Assembly (NCBI GenBank): GCA_963726575.1
Contig: CAVSCR010000007.1
Span: forward strand, 558,001-622,000
Reading direction: 5' to 3'
Length of the DNA stretch: 64,000 bases
Source: CAVSCR01 sp963726575
Lineage (GTDB): Bacteria; Actinomycetota; Actinomycetes; JAHEKZ01
Numbering within the stretch: position 1 is the first letter of the stretch; each line of letters opens with the position of its first letter. Shown here one piece after another: positions 52,316 through 61,679 of the stretch. The translations under genes and the position numbers were made by a program. Under the pieces are notes generated by a model, which saw only the letters and a program-made list of their open reading frames with translations, did not search any database and was not told where the DNA came from.

Positions 52316-54388
52316 GTGAGGATCGACTACCCCAGACGTGGCAAGACTGGTTGGCGCCACTACGTGCCGTCATGGCGCCAGTGGCTGCTTCTGGTCGCCT
52401 TCGGGGTGTTCCTGCTCATCGGCGGTTTCGTCGTCCTCTACATCCGCACCCCGATCCCCGCACCGAACGAGTTCGCGACGGCGCAGAGCACCGTCGTCTA
52501 CTACGCGGACGGCAAGCACGAGATCGGCCAGTTCGCGCAGGTGAATCGGCAGTCGGTAGCACTGACCGACGTGCCCATCGACGTCCAGCACGCCGTGGTG
52601 GCCGCGGAGGACCGCACCTTCTACACCAACCGCGGCGTCTCGCCCACCGGGATCCTCCGGGCCGCATGGAACGACCTGCGGGGCGGCTCGTTGCAAGGCG
52701 GTTCCACCATCACCCAGCAGTACGCGAAGAACGCGTACCTGACGCAGGGGCGCACCATCTCGCGCAAGGCCAAGGAGTTCATCCTGGCGATCAAGCTGGA
52801 CCGCACGCTGAGCAAGGACCAGATCCTCGAGAACTACCTCAACACGATCTACTTCGGGCGCGGCGCCTACGGCATCCAGGCTGCCGCCCAGGCGTACTTC
52901 GGCGTCGACGCATCGCAACTGACCACGGCGCAGGGAGCGGTGCTGGCCGCGGTGATCCGCTCGCCCGGCCTCTACGACCCGCAGTACGGCAAGGACAACC
53001 GGGTTCGGCTCGCGGACCGTTGGCAGTACGTCATCGACGGCATGGTCACCGAGGGTTGGCTGACGCAGGCTCAGGCAGATGCACTCCACGTCCCCCGGGT
53101 GCCGCCGCCGAGTGATCGTCAGGCGCTCGCCGGCCAACGTGGCTTCCTCATGGAGTACGTGCACGCCGAACTGGTGAGCCTCGGCTTCTCCGAGCAGGAG
53201 ATCGACACCGGTGGGCTGCGCGTCGTCACCACGTTCTCGGCGCAAGCGCAGGCGGCGGCGGTCTCTGCGGTGAAGAACGGCTTCCCCACGATCGACACCA
53301 AAGGTGTCCAGGTCGGCATCGCCTCGGTCGAGCCGGGAACCGGCGCCATCCGGGCGATGTACGGGGGCCGCAACTACCTGAACCGACAGCTCAACAACGC
53401 ACTCGCCCAACAGCAGCCGGGCTCCACGTTCAAAGCCTTCACGCTGGCGGCCGGGTTCGAGAACGGCGTCACCCTTGCCGACCAGTTCGCCGGTAACTCC
53501 CCGTACACGATCCCCGGCACCACCGTTCAGGTGAACAACGAGTTCAACACGTCCTACGGCGCCAAGGTCGACCTGCTCAAGGCGACCGAGCAGTCGATCA
53601 ACACCGCGTTCGTGAACCTTGCCGTCGACATCGGGCCCGACAAGGTGCTGGCGTCAGCAGTTGCCGCGGGACTCCCGGACAACGCTCCGGGGCTGATCGC
53701 CACTCCGTCCATCACACTCGGCGTCGCCAGCGTGTCGCCGTTGCAGATGGCCGACGCCTACGCCACTTTCGCGGCCCAGGGGCAGCAGACGAACGCGTAC
53801 TCCGTGGCCGAGGTCCGCGGCTCGAACAACGGACTGCTCTACCGCAAGCACGTGACGCAGGCTGACGCTTACGCCCCGAACATCGCCAACGAGGTGACGT
53901 ACGCACTCACCCAGGTCGTGCAGAACGGCACCGGTACCGCTGCCCTGGCGTTGGGCCGGCCGGCGGCCGGCAAGACCGGGACTCATGCGGACCAGAACCA
54001 CGTGCTCACCGCCTGGTTCGTCGGGTACACGCCGCAGCTGTCGACCGCCGTCATGTTCTACCGCGAGGGTCCTGGCGGGTCGCAGGCCTCGCTGGACGGA
54101 GTCGGTGGGTTGCCGACCTTCTTCGGCGGCAGCTATCCCGCGCAGATCTGGACGGCGTACATGACCGGCGCGCTGGCCGGTCAACCCGTCGAGCCGTTCC
54201 CGCCGGCCACCGGGCTGGTGACGCCGACACCGTCACCGACCAAGACCAAGCCGACTCCGACACCCACCACCACGTCACCGACACCGACACCCACCCCGAC
54301 CGGGACCTCACCAACACCCACCCCGACCGGGACCTCGCCCACGCCGACGCCGACCACGACGTCGGGGTCGCCTGGCCCGTCGCCGTAG
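52316..54388 (+). CDS. ponA: Class A penicillin-binding protein PonA
   Basis: Predicted 690-residue bifunctional peptidoglycan synthase. One N-terminal helix (about 23-43). The GT51 domain has the catalytic Glu98 in VVAAEDRTFYTNRGV and GGSTITQQYAKNAYL. The transpeptidase domain has Ser370-Thr-Phe-Lys, Ser427-Ile-Asn and Lys553-Thr-Gly. The last 60 or so residues are a PTPT/TGTSP repeat, a wall-spanning Pro/Thr tail. It precedes the GT87 gene with a 1-bp TAGTG overlap, as ponA1 precedes its neighbour in mycobacteria. Confidence 0.95.
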   Translation: MRIDYPRRGKTGWRHYVPSWRQWLLLVAFGVFLLIGGFVVLYIRTPIPAPNEFATAQSTVVYYADGKHEIGQFAQVNRQSVALTDVPIDVQHAVVAAEDRTFYTNRGVSPTGILRAAWNDLRGGSLQGGSTITQQYAKNAYLTQGRTISRKAKEFILAIKLDRTLSKDQILENYLNTIYFGRGAYGIQAAAQAYFGVDASQLTTAQGAVLAAVIRSPGLYDPQYGKDNRVRLADRWQYVIDGMVTEGWLTQAQADALHVPRVPPPSDRQALAGQRGFLMEYVHAELVSLGFSEQEIDTGGLRVVTTFSAQAQAAAVSAVKNGFPTIDTKGVQVGIASVEPGTGAIRAMYGGRNYLNRQLNNALAQQQPGSTFKAFTLAAGFENGVTLADQFAGNSPYTIPGTTVQVNNEFNTSYGAKVDLLKATEQSINTAFVNLAVDIGPDKVLASAVAAGLPDNAPGLIATPSITLGVASVSPLQMADAYATFAAQGQQTNAYSVAEVRGSNNGLLYRKHVTQADAYAPNIANEVTYALTQVVQNGTGTAALALGRPAAGKTGTHADQNHVLTAWFVGYTPQLSTAVMFYREGPGGSQASLDGVGGLPTFFGGSYPAQIWTAYMTGALAGQPVEPFPPATGLVTPTPSPTKTKPTPTPTTTSPTPTPTPTGTSPTPTPTGTSPTPTPTTTSGSPGPSP
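54225..54388. repeat. PTP-rich coding repeat at the ponA 3' end
   Basis: Imperfect ACACCGACACCCACC-like units and an ACCGGGACCTC segment repeated twice encode PTPTPTGTSPTPTPTGTSP. This is a low-complexity tail, prone to slippage, common in actinobacterial PonA proteins. Confidence 0.75.
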
Positions 54389-55839
54389 TGGTCGCGCCGA
54401 CGCGGGACGACCCGTGGCTGGCCCACCTCTCCGGGGTGATCGGTGGGCCGCTGGGTCGTTTCGCGTTGACCGGACAGTCGTGGTGGACGCCGATCCGCGT
54501 CCTGCTGCTGATGGTCGTGGTCACCTGTTCGCTCGGCGTGCTCGCCGACCAGCCCTGCCGCGCCGACGACTGGACGTCGAACCGGCAGTACACGGCTGCC
54601 TGCTACAGCGACGTGCCTCACCTGTTCCGCCTGCGCGGACTGGCGCAGGGGTACATCCCCTATCTCGACGTCCCGGCCGACCACGGAAACACCTATGAAC
54701 AGGTCGAGTACCCGGTGCTCACCGGTGCCCTGATGTACGCCGAGTCCCTCGCGGTTCCCAAGGCCTGGAGCCTCAACGACCGGGCCCGTTACTTCTACGA
54801 CGTGAACGCCGTCGTGGTCGCGGCGCTCGCGGTGATACTGGTCTGGGCGACGGCACTGACCGCCGGGCCCCGTCCGTGGGACGCGGCAATCGTGGCGCTG
54901 GCTCCGGGGATGCTGCTCACGGCCACTTTGAACTGGGACCTGTTCGCGGTGACCCTGACGGCACTGTCGATGTTGTTGTGGTCCCGCCGACATCCCGCCT
55001 GGGCCGGCGTGCTGCTGGGGCTGGGGGCATCGGCCAAGCTCTACCCTGCGCTGCTGTTCATCGCGCTGTTCGTGGTGTGTCTGCGCGCCGGCAAGCTTCG
55101 CGCGTTCGCGGTCTCGCTGGGGGCGGGCGTCGCCGCCTGGCTGGTGGTCAACGTCCCCGTGATGGTCGCGAGCCCATCAGGGTGGGCTCACTTCTACGTG
55201 ATGTCGCGCCAACGCGGGGCCGACTTCGGGTCCATCTGGCTGGTGTTCACCGACCTGCACGGTCCGCTGTCGCGACTGTCCACATCGCAGGTGAACACGC
55301 TCGGCGCCATGGTGTTCGCGTTCGGGTGCCTTGGTCTCGTGGCACTCGGGCTGGGAGCGCGGCGCCGTCCCCGTTACGCCCAGCTCGCCTTCCTCGTGGT
55401 GGCGTTGTTCCTGTTGGTCAACAAGGTGAATTCTCCGCAGTACGTGCTGTGGCTGATCCCACTCGCGGCACTCGCCCGGCCGCGCTGGCGCGACTTCCTG
55501 CTGTGGTCGGCGGCACAGGTCGTCTACTTCATCGCGGTCTGGTGGTACATCATCGAGATCGGCGACCCCGGCAAAGGGCTCCCCGAAGGCGGCTATCTGG
55601 CCGCCATCCTGCTCGAGCTGACAGCGACAGCGGCGTATGCGGCGCTAGTGGTGCGGGACGTCGTGCGGCCTGAGCACGACCCGGTGCGGACCAGCACCGG
55701 ACGCGACGATCCCGGTGGAGGAGTCCTCGACGAGGCGCCCGACGTGGTCACGACTGCCAATCAGGTGGTTCAACGCCCTCGCAAGGAACCGGTCCATGCG
55801 GCGAAACCGAGGAGCTCCGACATCCCCAGCGACGAGTAG
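54388..55839 (+). CDS. GT87-family membrane glycosyltransferase
   Basis: Predicted 483-residue polytopic protein (about ten helices) resembling the DUF2029/GT87 polyprenyl-phosphate-mannose-dependent mannosyltransferases. An early extracytoplasmic loop has DVPADHGNTYEQVEYPVLTG, whose acidic residues are typical, and ASAKLYPALLFIALF and NKVNSPQYVLWLIP follow. The GTG start overlaps the ponA stop by one base. About 50 C-terminal residues are charged and not conserved, and 70 bp overlap the convergent GNAT gene. Confidence 0.85.
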   Translation: MVAPTRDDPWLAHLSGVIGGPLGRFALTGQSWWTPIRVLLLMVVVTCSLGVLADQPCRADDWTSNRQYTAACYSDVPHLFRLRGLAQGYIPYLDVPADHGNTYEQVEYPVLTGALMYAESLAVPKAWSLNDRARYFYDVNAVVVAALAVILVWATALTAGPRPWDAAIVALAPGMLLTATLNWDLFAVTLTALSMLLWSRRHPAWAGVLLGLGASAKLYPALLFIALFVVCLRAGKLRAFAVSLGAGVAAWLVVNVPVMVASPSGWAHFYVMSRQRGADFGSIWLVFTDLHGPLSRLSTSQVNTLGAMVFAFGCLGLVALGLGARRRPRYAQLAFLVVALFLLVNKVNSPQYVLWLIPLAALARPRWRDFLLWSAAQVVYFIAVWWYIIEIGDPGKGLPEGGYLAAILLELTATAAYAALVVRDVVRPEHDPVRTSTGRDDPGGGVLDEAPDVVTTANQVVQRPRKEPVHAAKPRSSDIPSDE

Positions 55840-56760
55840 AGCCGGTCAGCGCCGGTGCGATTGCCGACTTGCACGTGCAGCTTCGCCGCCTGCCAACCGC
55901 GTTTCTCGAAGGCCCGGAACTGGGTGAGCAGCAGTGCGCGCCCGATGCCGCGCCCGCGCCAGGCACGACGAACGCCCAACGACGACACGTAGCCGGTGGG
56001 GGTGGGCTCGTTCGGCATAGTGCTGCCCAGACACATCGCCACGGCTGACCCTGCTTCGGAGGAGTCCGTGGCGTCCAGCACCAAGAGCTGCAGGTCGGCC
56101 AGGTACTTCGGGTCCGAGCGCAGCAGGTGCTCGAGCTCATCGCGTTCCATCACCATGTCGCCGTCGTGGTCCTCGAACGCCTCGCGCTCGATCTGCGCCA
56201 GTGCGTCGACGTGAGCGGGATCGTCCAGATCGACCCGTACCAACTTCGTGGCGGCCGGAAGCTCGGGCTGCGGCAGGTCGAGCGAGGTCACGGTGCAGCT
56301 CGACGGAGCGGCGCGACCGGCGGTAGCCGCGTTCAGCAAGGGCCGACTCCAGGTCGTCGTCGCCGGTAGGAATCTCCTGGATCTCGACGTCCGGCTGGGC
56401 CAACCCGGCGGCGAGTGCTGACACCCGGGCGTGCTCGTCGACAAGCGTGAGCAGGTCGTCGGCGACGTCGCGACGAGCGACCGCCTCGCCCAACGAGAGG
56501 AACACCTTGATCAGGTTGCTGTGGGCGCGACCCTCGACGATCAGCGACGCGACCGGCGCACCGGAGGCGTCGATGAGCAGCCGGGAGTCACGGGGCAGGT
56601 TGCCCCGCGGCATCGTCAGCCAGGCCGTGATGTCGTCAGCATCGGCGACGTCGCGCCCGGTCAATCGCCGGTGCTGCTGGTTGAGCAGCTCGGCGACCAG
56701 CGGTCCGTCGTGCACCGTCAATGCTCGATTGTGCCCACGTGGCGAGCTCGCGTGACTCAT
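55770..56760 (-). pseudogene. Tandem GNAT acetyltransferase, frame broken near 56285-56300
   Basis: The first frame (ATG 56760) encodes an N-terminal domain of about 155 residues (VASLIVEGRAHSNLIKVFLS, then ERGYRRSRRSVELHR). One base later the second frame carries on (SLDLPQPELPAATKLVRVDL). It encodes a full GNAT domain with the acetyl-CoA loop VRRAWRGRGIGRALLLTQFR and LHVQVGNRTGADRLYSSLGM. The layout recalls two-domain enzymes such as MshD. The span is 991 nt (3n+1). Its start overlaps the alanine-racemase-like stop by 4 bp, so it was the last gene of that operon. Confidence 0.72.
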
Positions 56761-57956
56761 GCCTGACTCGGTCGCGACGGGGTCACGATCACGTCGTCGA
56801 AGCGCACGGTCGTCATGCGCACCTGGACGTCGACCAGGTCACCGACCGCTGGCGCCGACACGGTGTCCGGCAACCACAGCAACGACACCTGTGCGTGGGG
56901 CGGTTCGGCGAACCACAGACGCTTTCCAGAGATGCTGAAGGGGGACAACGCTCGGCCCACTGCGTCGAGCGCTCCGGTTCCTGCGGCGACCCCTCGCTGG
57001 CGCATGGTCTGGGCCGACGACGGCGCGGTGAGAGCGATGCCGTGTGAGGTGCCACCGGAGACCACCACCAGGCGCGCGCCACGTGCCGCCTTGCGCTGTC
57101 GGTAGCCGACGTGTGCACCCGGGCCGAGGTCGTCGACGGCCAGCACCGTGGAGCGCGCGCGATACGCCTGCGGGTCACCCAGCCACAAGCCTGTGCCGAT
57201 GCGGTGGCGCAGGTCGATGTCGGGCAACAGCCCGCGCAGGGCCGACACCTCGTCAAGGGCGAGATGGGACACCCACAACGTGTCGGCGACCTCAGGCGTT
57301 CGCGTGGCCAACGCCTTGCGGGCCCGCGCCCACGCCACCGACCAGCCGAGCACCTCGAGCACCCGCCCCAGGGGCTGCGCCGAGCCCGCGCTCGTCGTGA
57401 TGGCCACATGTCGGATCTCCGGCTGCTCTAGGGGCAGGTGCAGGCTCAGCCCCGCCACGCGCAACCGTCGCGCCGCAACCGCGTCGGCGACCACGGGCTC
57501 GGCCAGGGCGCGGGTGAGGTCCTCGGGGGTCATCCCGAACCGGTGCATCGAGGTGCGCCCTTCCAGCAGCACCTGGAGCGGGCCGCCCGACGTCGCCGCC
57601 TGGGTCGCCGTCTGCGTCGCCGTCTGGGCGATCGCGCGGACCGCGGCCGGGTCCGACACGGTGAGCACCAGCCGCTCACCGGCGGGCAGGTGGCTCGGTT
57701 CCACGGAGTACGCGGGATTCCACGGTTCGAGCAGGACGACCTGGCCGGGGAACCGGCTGGCCACCTCGGCCAGCTCACCTGGGAGGCCGACGGCGACGGT
57801 GTCGACGCCCAGGTCGGTGGCGAAGTCCGCGGCCACCGACTGCCCGAAGCCGTAGCCGTTGCCCTTGATCACCGGTACGAGCCCGGGGAAGGCCTGCTGG
57901 ATGCTGGCCAGATGGGTCGACCAGCGAGATCCGTCGACCTGAAGGAGCAGGCTCAT
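56757..57956 (-). CDS. Alanine-racemase-like PLP protein
   Basis: Predicted 399-residue protein. The PLP lysine is Lys31 in VPVIKGNGYGFG, the alanine racemase motif. The C-terminal domain retains a Tyr in GAHVGYRQRK where the second catalytic Tyr is expected, but GGTSHGIAL replaces the usual GYADG. It is therefore a divergent member; true Alr activity is uncertain. It is coupled by 4-bp overlaps to femX upstream and to the GNAT downstream, suggesting a joint role in peptidoglycan or amino-acid modification. Confidence 0.78.
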   Translation of the reverse strand: MSLLLQVDGSRWSTHLASIQQAFPGLVPVIKGNGYGFGQSVAADFATDLGVDTVAVGLPGELAEVASRFPGQVVLLEPWNPAYSVEPSHLPAGERLVLTVSDPAAVRAIAQTATQTATQAATSGGPLQVLLEGRTSMHRFGMTPEDLTRALAEPVVADAVAARRLRVAGLSLHLPLEQPEIRHVAITTSAGSAQPLGRVLEVLGWSVAWARARKALATRTPEVADTLWVSHLALDEVSALRGLLPDIDLRHRIGTGLWLGDPQAYRARSTVLAVDDLGPGAHVGYRQRKAARGARLVVVSGGTSHGIALTAPSSAQTMRQRGVAAGTGALDAVGRALSPFSISGKRLWFAEPPHAQVSLLWLPDTVSAPAVGDLVDVQVRMTTVRFDDVIVTPSRPSQA

Positions 57957-59077
57957 CGGCGGGCCAGATACAGGTCGAAGGCGCGGGCCAGCGGCCGGTT
58001 GATCGCGTGGTCCCACTCGCCGAGGTACTCGACGGCAGACCCGCCGGTGCCCAGCTTGAACTGGATCAGCCCGAACAGCGGGTCGTCCTCGCGCAGCGTC
58101 TCGGAGATCCCGCGCAGGTCGTACACGTCGGCCCCACCCTCCAACGCGTCGCACATCATCTGCCACTGCAGTGCGTTGCTCGGACGCACCTCGCGCCCGG
58201 TGTCCGCCGATGCACCGTAGGAGTACCAAACCCGAGTACCCACGCGCACGCAGGTCGCAGCCGCCAGAACCTCACCCTCGTGCGAAGCCAGGTAGAGCGT
58301 CAAGCGTCGCTCGTCCTCCGCATGCATCGAGCGCCACATCGACTGGAAGTAGTCCAGCGGTCGCGGCGTGAACCCGTCACGCGCCGCAGTCACCAGGTAG
58401 AGGCGGTGGAACGTCGACAGGTCTTCGTAGCCGCCACGTGCCACGACGACGCCGGCCTTCTGCGCCTTGCGCACATTGCGGCGCCACAACTGGTTGAAGC
58501 CGGCGAAAACGTCGTCGCTGGTGCGACCCGCCAACGCAACGGCGAAGACGTAGCGTGGCTGGTAGTCGCCGAAGCCGGTGTCGTCGGTGTCCTTGCGGGT
58601 CCAGCCCAGCTCGCGCAGCCGCCGACCGATGGACATCGCGGACTCGTGGACCTGGTCGGGCGGTGCCTGTCCCAGCCTCGGTACGCCGTCGGCGATCGCC
58701 TTCTTGATCGTGGACGCGGTCCAGGTGCGGGTGACCAGCTGAGGACCGATCTTGACCGTGAAGGCGCCCTGCTCCTTCAGGTGCGCCAGCATCGGCGTGG
58801 TGACGGACTCGACGTCGTAGTGCGACCAGTCCACGACCGGACCCTCGGGCAGGTAGGCGAGCGAGCGTCGGATGACCGGTGCGATCCGGTGCAGAACCAG
58901 GCCGGCGCCGACGAGCTCGTCGCGGTCGAACCAGCCGAGGCTCTGCGGGCGCCAGTGGCTCTTGACGCCGGCCCACGAGGGCTCCTGGAGGAATGACCCG
59001 TTGTGCGCGGTGACGAAGCGCTCGTGGGTGGCCCCGTCGATCGGACGCACGGACAACCCGTGTGGCGACGACGGCAC
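57953..59077 (-). CDS. FemABX-family peptidoglycan bridge aminoacyltransferase
   Basis: Predicted 374-residue protein with two GNAT-like subdomains and no membrane segment. Typical blocks are LQEPSWAGVKSHWRPQSLGW, YLPEGPVVDW, FNQLWRRNVRKAQKAGV and VYDLRGISETLREDDPLFGL, IQFKLGTGG. Such enzymes add aminoacyl residues from aminoacyl-tRNA to the lipid II peptide. GTG 59077, 5 bp after the exonuclease stop, is the best start; alternatives are few. Confidence 0.85.
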   Translation of the reverse strand: MPSSPHGLSVRPIDGATHERFVTAHNGSFLQEPSWAGVKSHWRPQSLGWFDRDELVGAGLVLHRIAPVIRRSLAYLPEGPVVDWSHYDVESVTTPMLAHLKEQGAFTVKIGPQLVTRTWTASTIKKAIADGVPRLGQAPPDQVHESAMSIGRRLRELGWTRKDTDDTGFGDYQPRYVFAVALAGRTSDDVFAGFNQLWRRNVRKAQKAGVVVARGGYEDLSTFHRLYLVTAARDGFTPRPLDYFQSMWRSMHAEDERRLTLYLASHEGEVLAAATCVRVGTRVWYSYGASADTGREVRPSNALQWQMMCDALEGGADVYDLRGISETLREDDPLFGLIQFKLGTGGSAVEYLGEWDHAINRPLARAFDLYLARR

Positions 59078-59082
59078 GCTGC

Positions 59083-59871
59083 TCAGCCTAGGTCGAGGTC
59101 GACGACCACCGGGGCGTGGTCGCTGGGCCCCTTGCCTTTGCGTGCCTCGCGGTCGACGTAGGCGTCGGTGACGGCCGTGGCGAACGCGCTCGTGGCGTAG
59201 ACGAGGTCGATCCGCATGCCCATGCCCTTGTGGAAGGAGCCGGCTCGGTAGTCCCAGTACGTGAACGGGTGCGGGCCCTTCATCGCCCGCGGCAGGACGT
59301 CGGTCAGCCCGAGTTCGCGCAGGCCGGCCAGCGCGTCGCGCTCGGGGGCCGTGACATGGGTGGAGCCGACGAAGACCTGCGGATCCCACACGTCGTCATC
59401 GGTGGGCGCCACGTTGAAGTCGCCCAGCAGAGCCAGCGGGCCATCGCTCTTGACCTCCCCGGCCAGGGCGTCGCGCAGGGCACCGAGCCAGCGCAGCTTG
59501 TAGTCGTAGTGCGGGTCGTCGGGGGTCCTGCCGTTGGGCACGTACAGCGACCACATCCGCAGCGGCCCGCAGGTGGCGCCCAGGGCTCGCGCCTCGATCG
59601 TCTGCTCGTCGGGGAACCCGGGACAGCCGACGAACCCGCGGGTGACCTCGGTGAGGCCGACCCGCGACAGCACGGCCACCCCGTTCCAGCGGCCCTGGCC
59701 GAAGTGGGCCACCTCGTAGCCGAGTGCCGCCACCGGTTCGGTCGGGAACGCGTCGTCGGCCACCTTGGTCTCCTGCAGGCAGACGACGTCCGGCTCGACT
59801 GCCGCGAGCCACTCGACCAGACGGGGCAGCCGCGAGGTCACCGAGTTCACGTTCCAGGTGGCGATCCGCAT
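59083..59871 (-). CDS. xth: Exodeoxyribonuclease III
   Basis: Predicted 262-residue AP endonuclease/3'-5' exonuclease. Catalytic blocks: IATWNVNSVTSRL, VCLQETKV (Glu34), GDFNVAPTDDDVWD and SDHAPVVVDLDL. Length and motifs are typical. It heads the xth-femX-alr-GNAT operon and is divergent from rpsF across 156 bp. Confidence 0.94.
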   Translation of the reverse strand: MRIATWNVNSVTSRLPRLVEWLAAVEPDVVCLQETKVADDAFPTEPVAALGYEVAHFGQGRWNGVAVLSRVGLTEVTRGFVGCPGFPDEQTIEARALGATCGPLRMWSLYVPNGRTPDDPHYDYKLRWLGALRDALAGEVKSDGPLALLGDFNVAPTDDDVWDPQVFVGSTHVTAPERDALAGLRELGLTDVLPRAMKGPHPFTYWDYRAGSFHKGMGMRIDLVYATSAFATAVTDAYVDREARKGKGPSDHAPVVVDLDLG

Positions 59872-59979
59872 GCGCGGAAGCCTAGGACCCACTGCGGACG
59901 AGCAGCCGTCCACAGGCTTCCCCTGACGATTTCCCGCCAGCCCGGCCGGCCGGGTACCCTCGCCCGAGTCAGCCCTCCT

Positions 59980-59998
59980 GCCACGGAACGACCGTGGC
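59980..59998 (+). promoter_or_regulatory. Possible rpsF leader hairpin
   Basis: GCCACGG and CCGTGGC form a 7-bp stem around AACGA, ending 12 bp before the rpsF ribosome-binding site. S6:S18-binding leaders are known ahead of rpsF in many bacteria. This hairpin is smaller than the full motif, so the assignment is tentative. Confidence 0.35.
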
Positions 59999-60027
59999 CG
60001 CCTGAGTCCGAAGGAGGTGGCGACCGC

Positions 60028-60318
60028 ATGCGTCGCTACGAAATGATGGTCATTCTCGACCCCGAGCTCGAAGAGCGCACGGTGGCTCCGTCGCTGGACC
60101 AGTTCCTCACCGTGGTCCGCAACGACGGCGGCAGCGTCGAGAACGTCGAGGTGTGGGGCCGTCGCCGGCTCGCCTACGAGATCGACAAGAAGACCGACGG
60201 GATCTACGCCGTGATCGACATGACGGCCAACCCCGACTCGGTCAAGGAGCTCGACCGCCAGCTCAACCTCAACGAGGTCGTGCTGCGCACCAAGGTCATC
60301 CGTCCGGACGCGCATTAG
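60028..60318 (+). CDS. rpsF: 30S ribosomal protein bS6
   Basis: Predicted 96-residue protein: RRYEMMVILDPELEERTVAP and WGRRRLAYEIDKKTDGIY, then VVLRTKVIRPDAH. ATG at 60028 with a strong AAGGAGG at 60011-60017. First gene of rpsF-ssb-rpsR-rplI. Confidence 0.97.
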   Translation: MRRYEMMVILDPELEERTVAPSLDQFLTVVRNDGGSVENVEVWGRRRLAYEIDKKTDGIYAVIDMTANPDSVKELDRQLNLNEVVLRTKVIRPDAH

Positions 60319-60361
60319 TCAGCGCTGATCCGGTCCCCTCGACTCACTCCAGGAGCCACCC

Positions 60362-60880
60362 ATGGCTGCAGGTGACACTGTCATCACCCTCGTCGGCAAC
60401 CTCGTCGACGACCCCGAGCTGCGCTTCACCCCATCCGGTGCGGCCGTCGCGAAGTTCCGCATCGCCTCGACCCCGCGCTACATGGACAAGCAGACCAACG
60501 AGTGGAAGGACGGCGAGAGCCTCTTCCTGACCTGCAACGTCTGGCGGCAGGCAGCGGAGAACGCCGCCGAGTCGCTCCAGCGCGGCATGCGGGTCATCGT
60601 GCAGGGCCGCCTCAAGCAGCGCTCGTACGAGACCCGAGAAGGCGAGAAGCGCACGGTCTACGAGGTCGAGGTCGACGAGGTCGGTCCGTCTCTGAAGAAC
60701 GCCACGGCCAAGGTCACCAAGGCCGCCCGCGGCGGTGCCGGCGGCGGCGGCGGCTTCGGCGGCGCCACGGACGACCCGTGGGCCTCTGCGTCGGCCGCGC
60801 CGGCCGCAGGGTCGCCCGCAGGTGCATCGGGCGACAGCTGGGGTGGCGGGTCGACCAGCTCAGACGAGCCGCCCTTCTAG
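60362..60880 (+). CDS. ssb: Single-stranded DNA-binding protein
   Basis: Predicted 172-residue OB-fold protein. The core (about 1-115) has ITLVGNLVDDPELRFTPSG, FLTCNVWRQAAENAAESLQ and GMRVIVQGRLKQRSYETREG. A Gly-rich linker leads to the acidic C-terminal tip SSDEPPF that recruits partner proteins. It lies 43 bp after rpsF. Confidence 0.96.
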   Translation: MAAGDTVITLVGNLVDDPELRFTPSGAAVAKFRIASTPRYMDKQTNEWKDGESLFLTCNVWRQAAENAAESLQRGMRVIVQGRLKQRSYETREGEKRTVYEVEVDEVGPSLKNATAKVTKAARGGAGGGGGFGGATDDPWASASAAPAAGSPAGASGDSWGGGSTSSDEPPF

Positions 60881-60978
60881 TCCGCCCCCCGGGGGTCCGT
60901 TCCTCGGACCCCGCATGTCTCCCCCATCCCTCGCCCATCCCCGCCCCGAGCGGGGCTTGCAAGAACTGGAGCACCACG

Positions 60979-61215
60979 ATGGCGAAGAACATCCTGCGCA
61001 AGCCGAAGAAGAAGGTTTGCGTGTTCTGCAAAGAGAAGCTCTCCCGCGTCGACTACAAGGACACCAACCTGCTGCGCAAGTACATCTCTGACCGCGGCAA
61101 GATCCGGGCCCGGCGTGTCACCGGCAACTGCACCCAGCATCAGCGCGAGGTCGCCTCGGCTGTGAAGAACGCCCGCGAGATGGCGCTGCTGCCCTACACC
61201 AGCAGCGCTCGCTGA
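60979..61215 (+). CDS. rpsR: 30S ribosomal protein bS18
   Basis: Predicted 78-residue protein: AKNILRKPKKKVCVFCKEKL and YISDRGKIRARRVTGNCTQH. Cys14 and Cys17 are retained, so this is a Cys-containing (zinc-type) copy rather than the Cys-free form induced on zinc limitation. It lies about 100 bp after ssb, where a small GC hairpin (GCCCCGAGCGGGGC) lies just ahead. Confidence 0.95.
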   Translation: MAKNILRKPKKKVCVFCKEKLSRVDYKDTNLLRKYISDRGKIRARRVTGNCTQHQREVASAVKNAREMALLPYTSSAR

Positions 61216-61229
61216 GGAGGACCAGCACC

Positions 61230-61679
61230 ATGAAGCTCATCCTCACCAACGAGGTGTCCGGCCTCGGCAGCCCCGGCGACGTCGTGGACGTCAAGGACGG
61301 CTATGCACGTAACTACCTCATGCCGCGCGGCCTGGCCGTGGCCTGGACCCGGGGCGGTGAGAAGCAGGTCGTCACGATCAAGCGGGCCCGCGACTCACGT
61401 GAGATCCGCGACCTCGACCACGCCCAGGAGATCAAGGCCCAGCTGGAGTCGCTCGACGTGCGCCTGCCCGTCCGGGCCGGAGACTCCGGTCGGCTGTTCG
61501 GGTCGGTGACCGTCGCCGACGTCGCCGACGCGGTCAAGGACTCCGGCGGTCCGCTGCTGGACAAGCGGCGCATCGTGTTGGACACGCCGATCAAGACGAC
61601 CGGGGCCCACCAGGTCAGCGTCAAGCTGCACCCCCAGGTCGACGCCGTCTTCGCGCTGTCCGTCGTCGCGGAGCAGTAG
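61230..61679 (+). CDS. rplI: 50S ribosomal protein bL9
   Basis: Predicted 149-residue protein. The N-terminal domain KLILTNEVSGLGSPGDVVDV, DGYARNYLMPRGLAV is followed by the connecting helix and the C-terminal VSVKLHPQVDAVF. AGGAGG precedes the ATG. It lies 14 bp after rpsR. Confidence 0.97.
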   Translation: MKLILTNEVSGLGSPGDVVDVKDGYARNYLMPRGLAVAWTRGGEKQVVTIKRARDSREIRDLDHAQEIKAQLESLDVRLPVRAGDSGRLFGSVTVADVADAVKDSGGPLLDKRRIVLDTPIKTTGAHQVSVKLHPQVDAVFALSVVAEQ

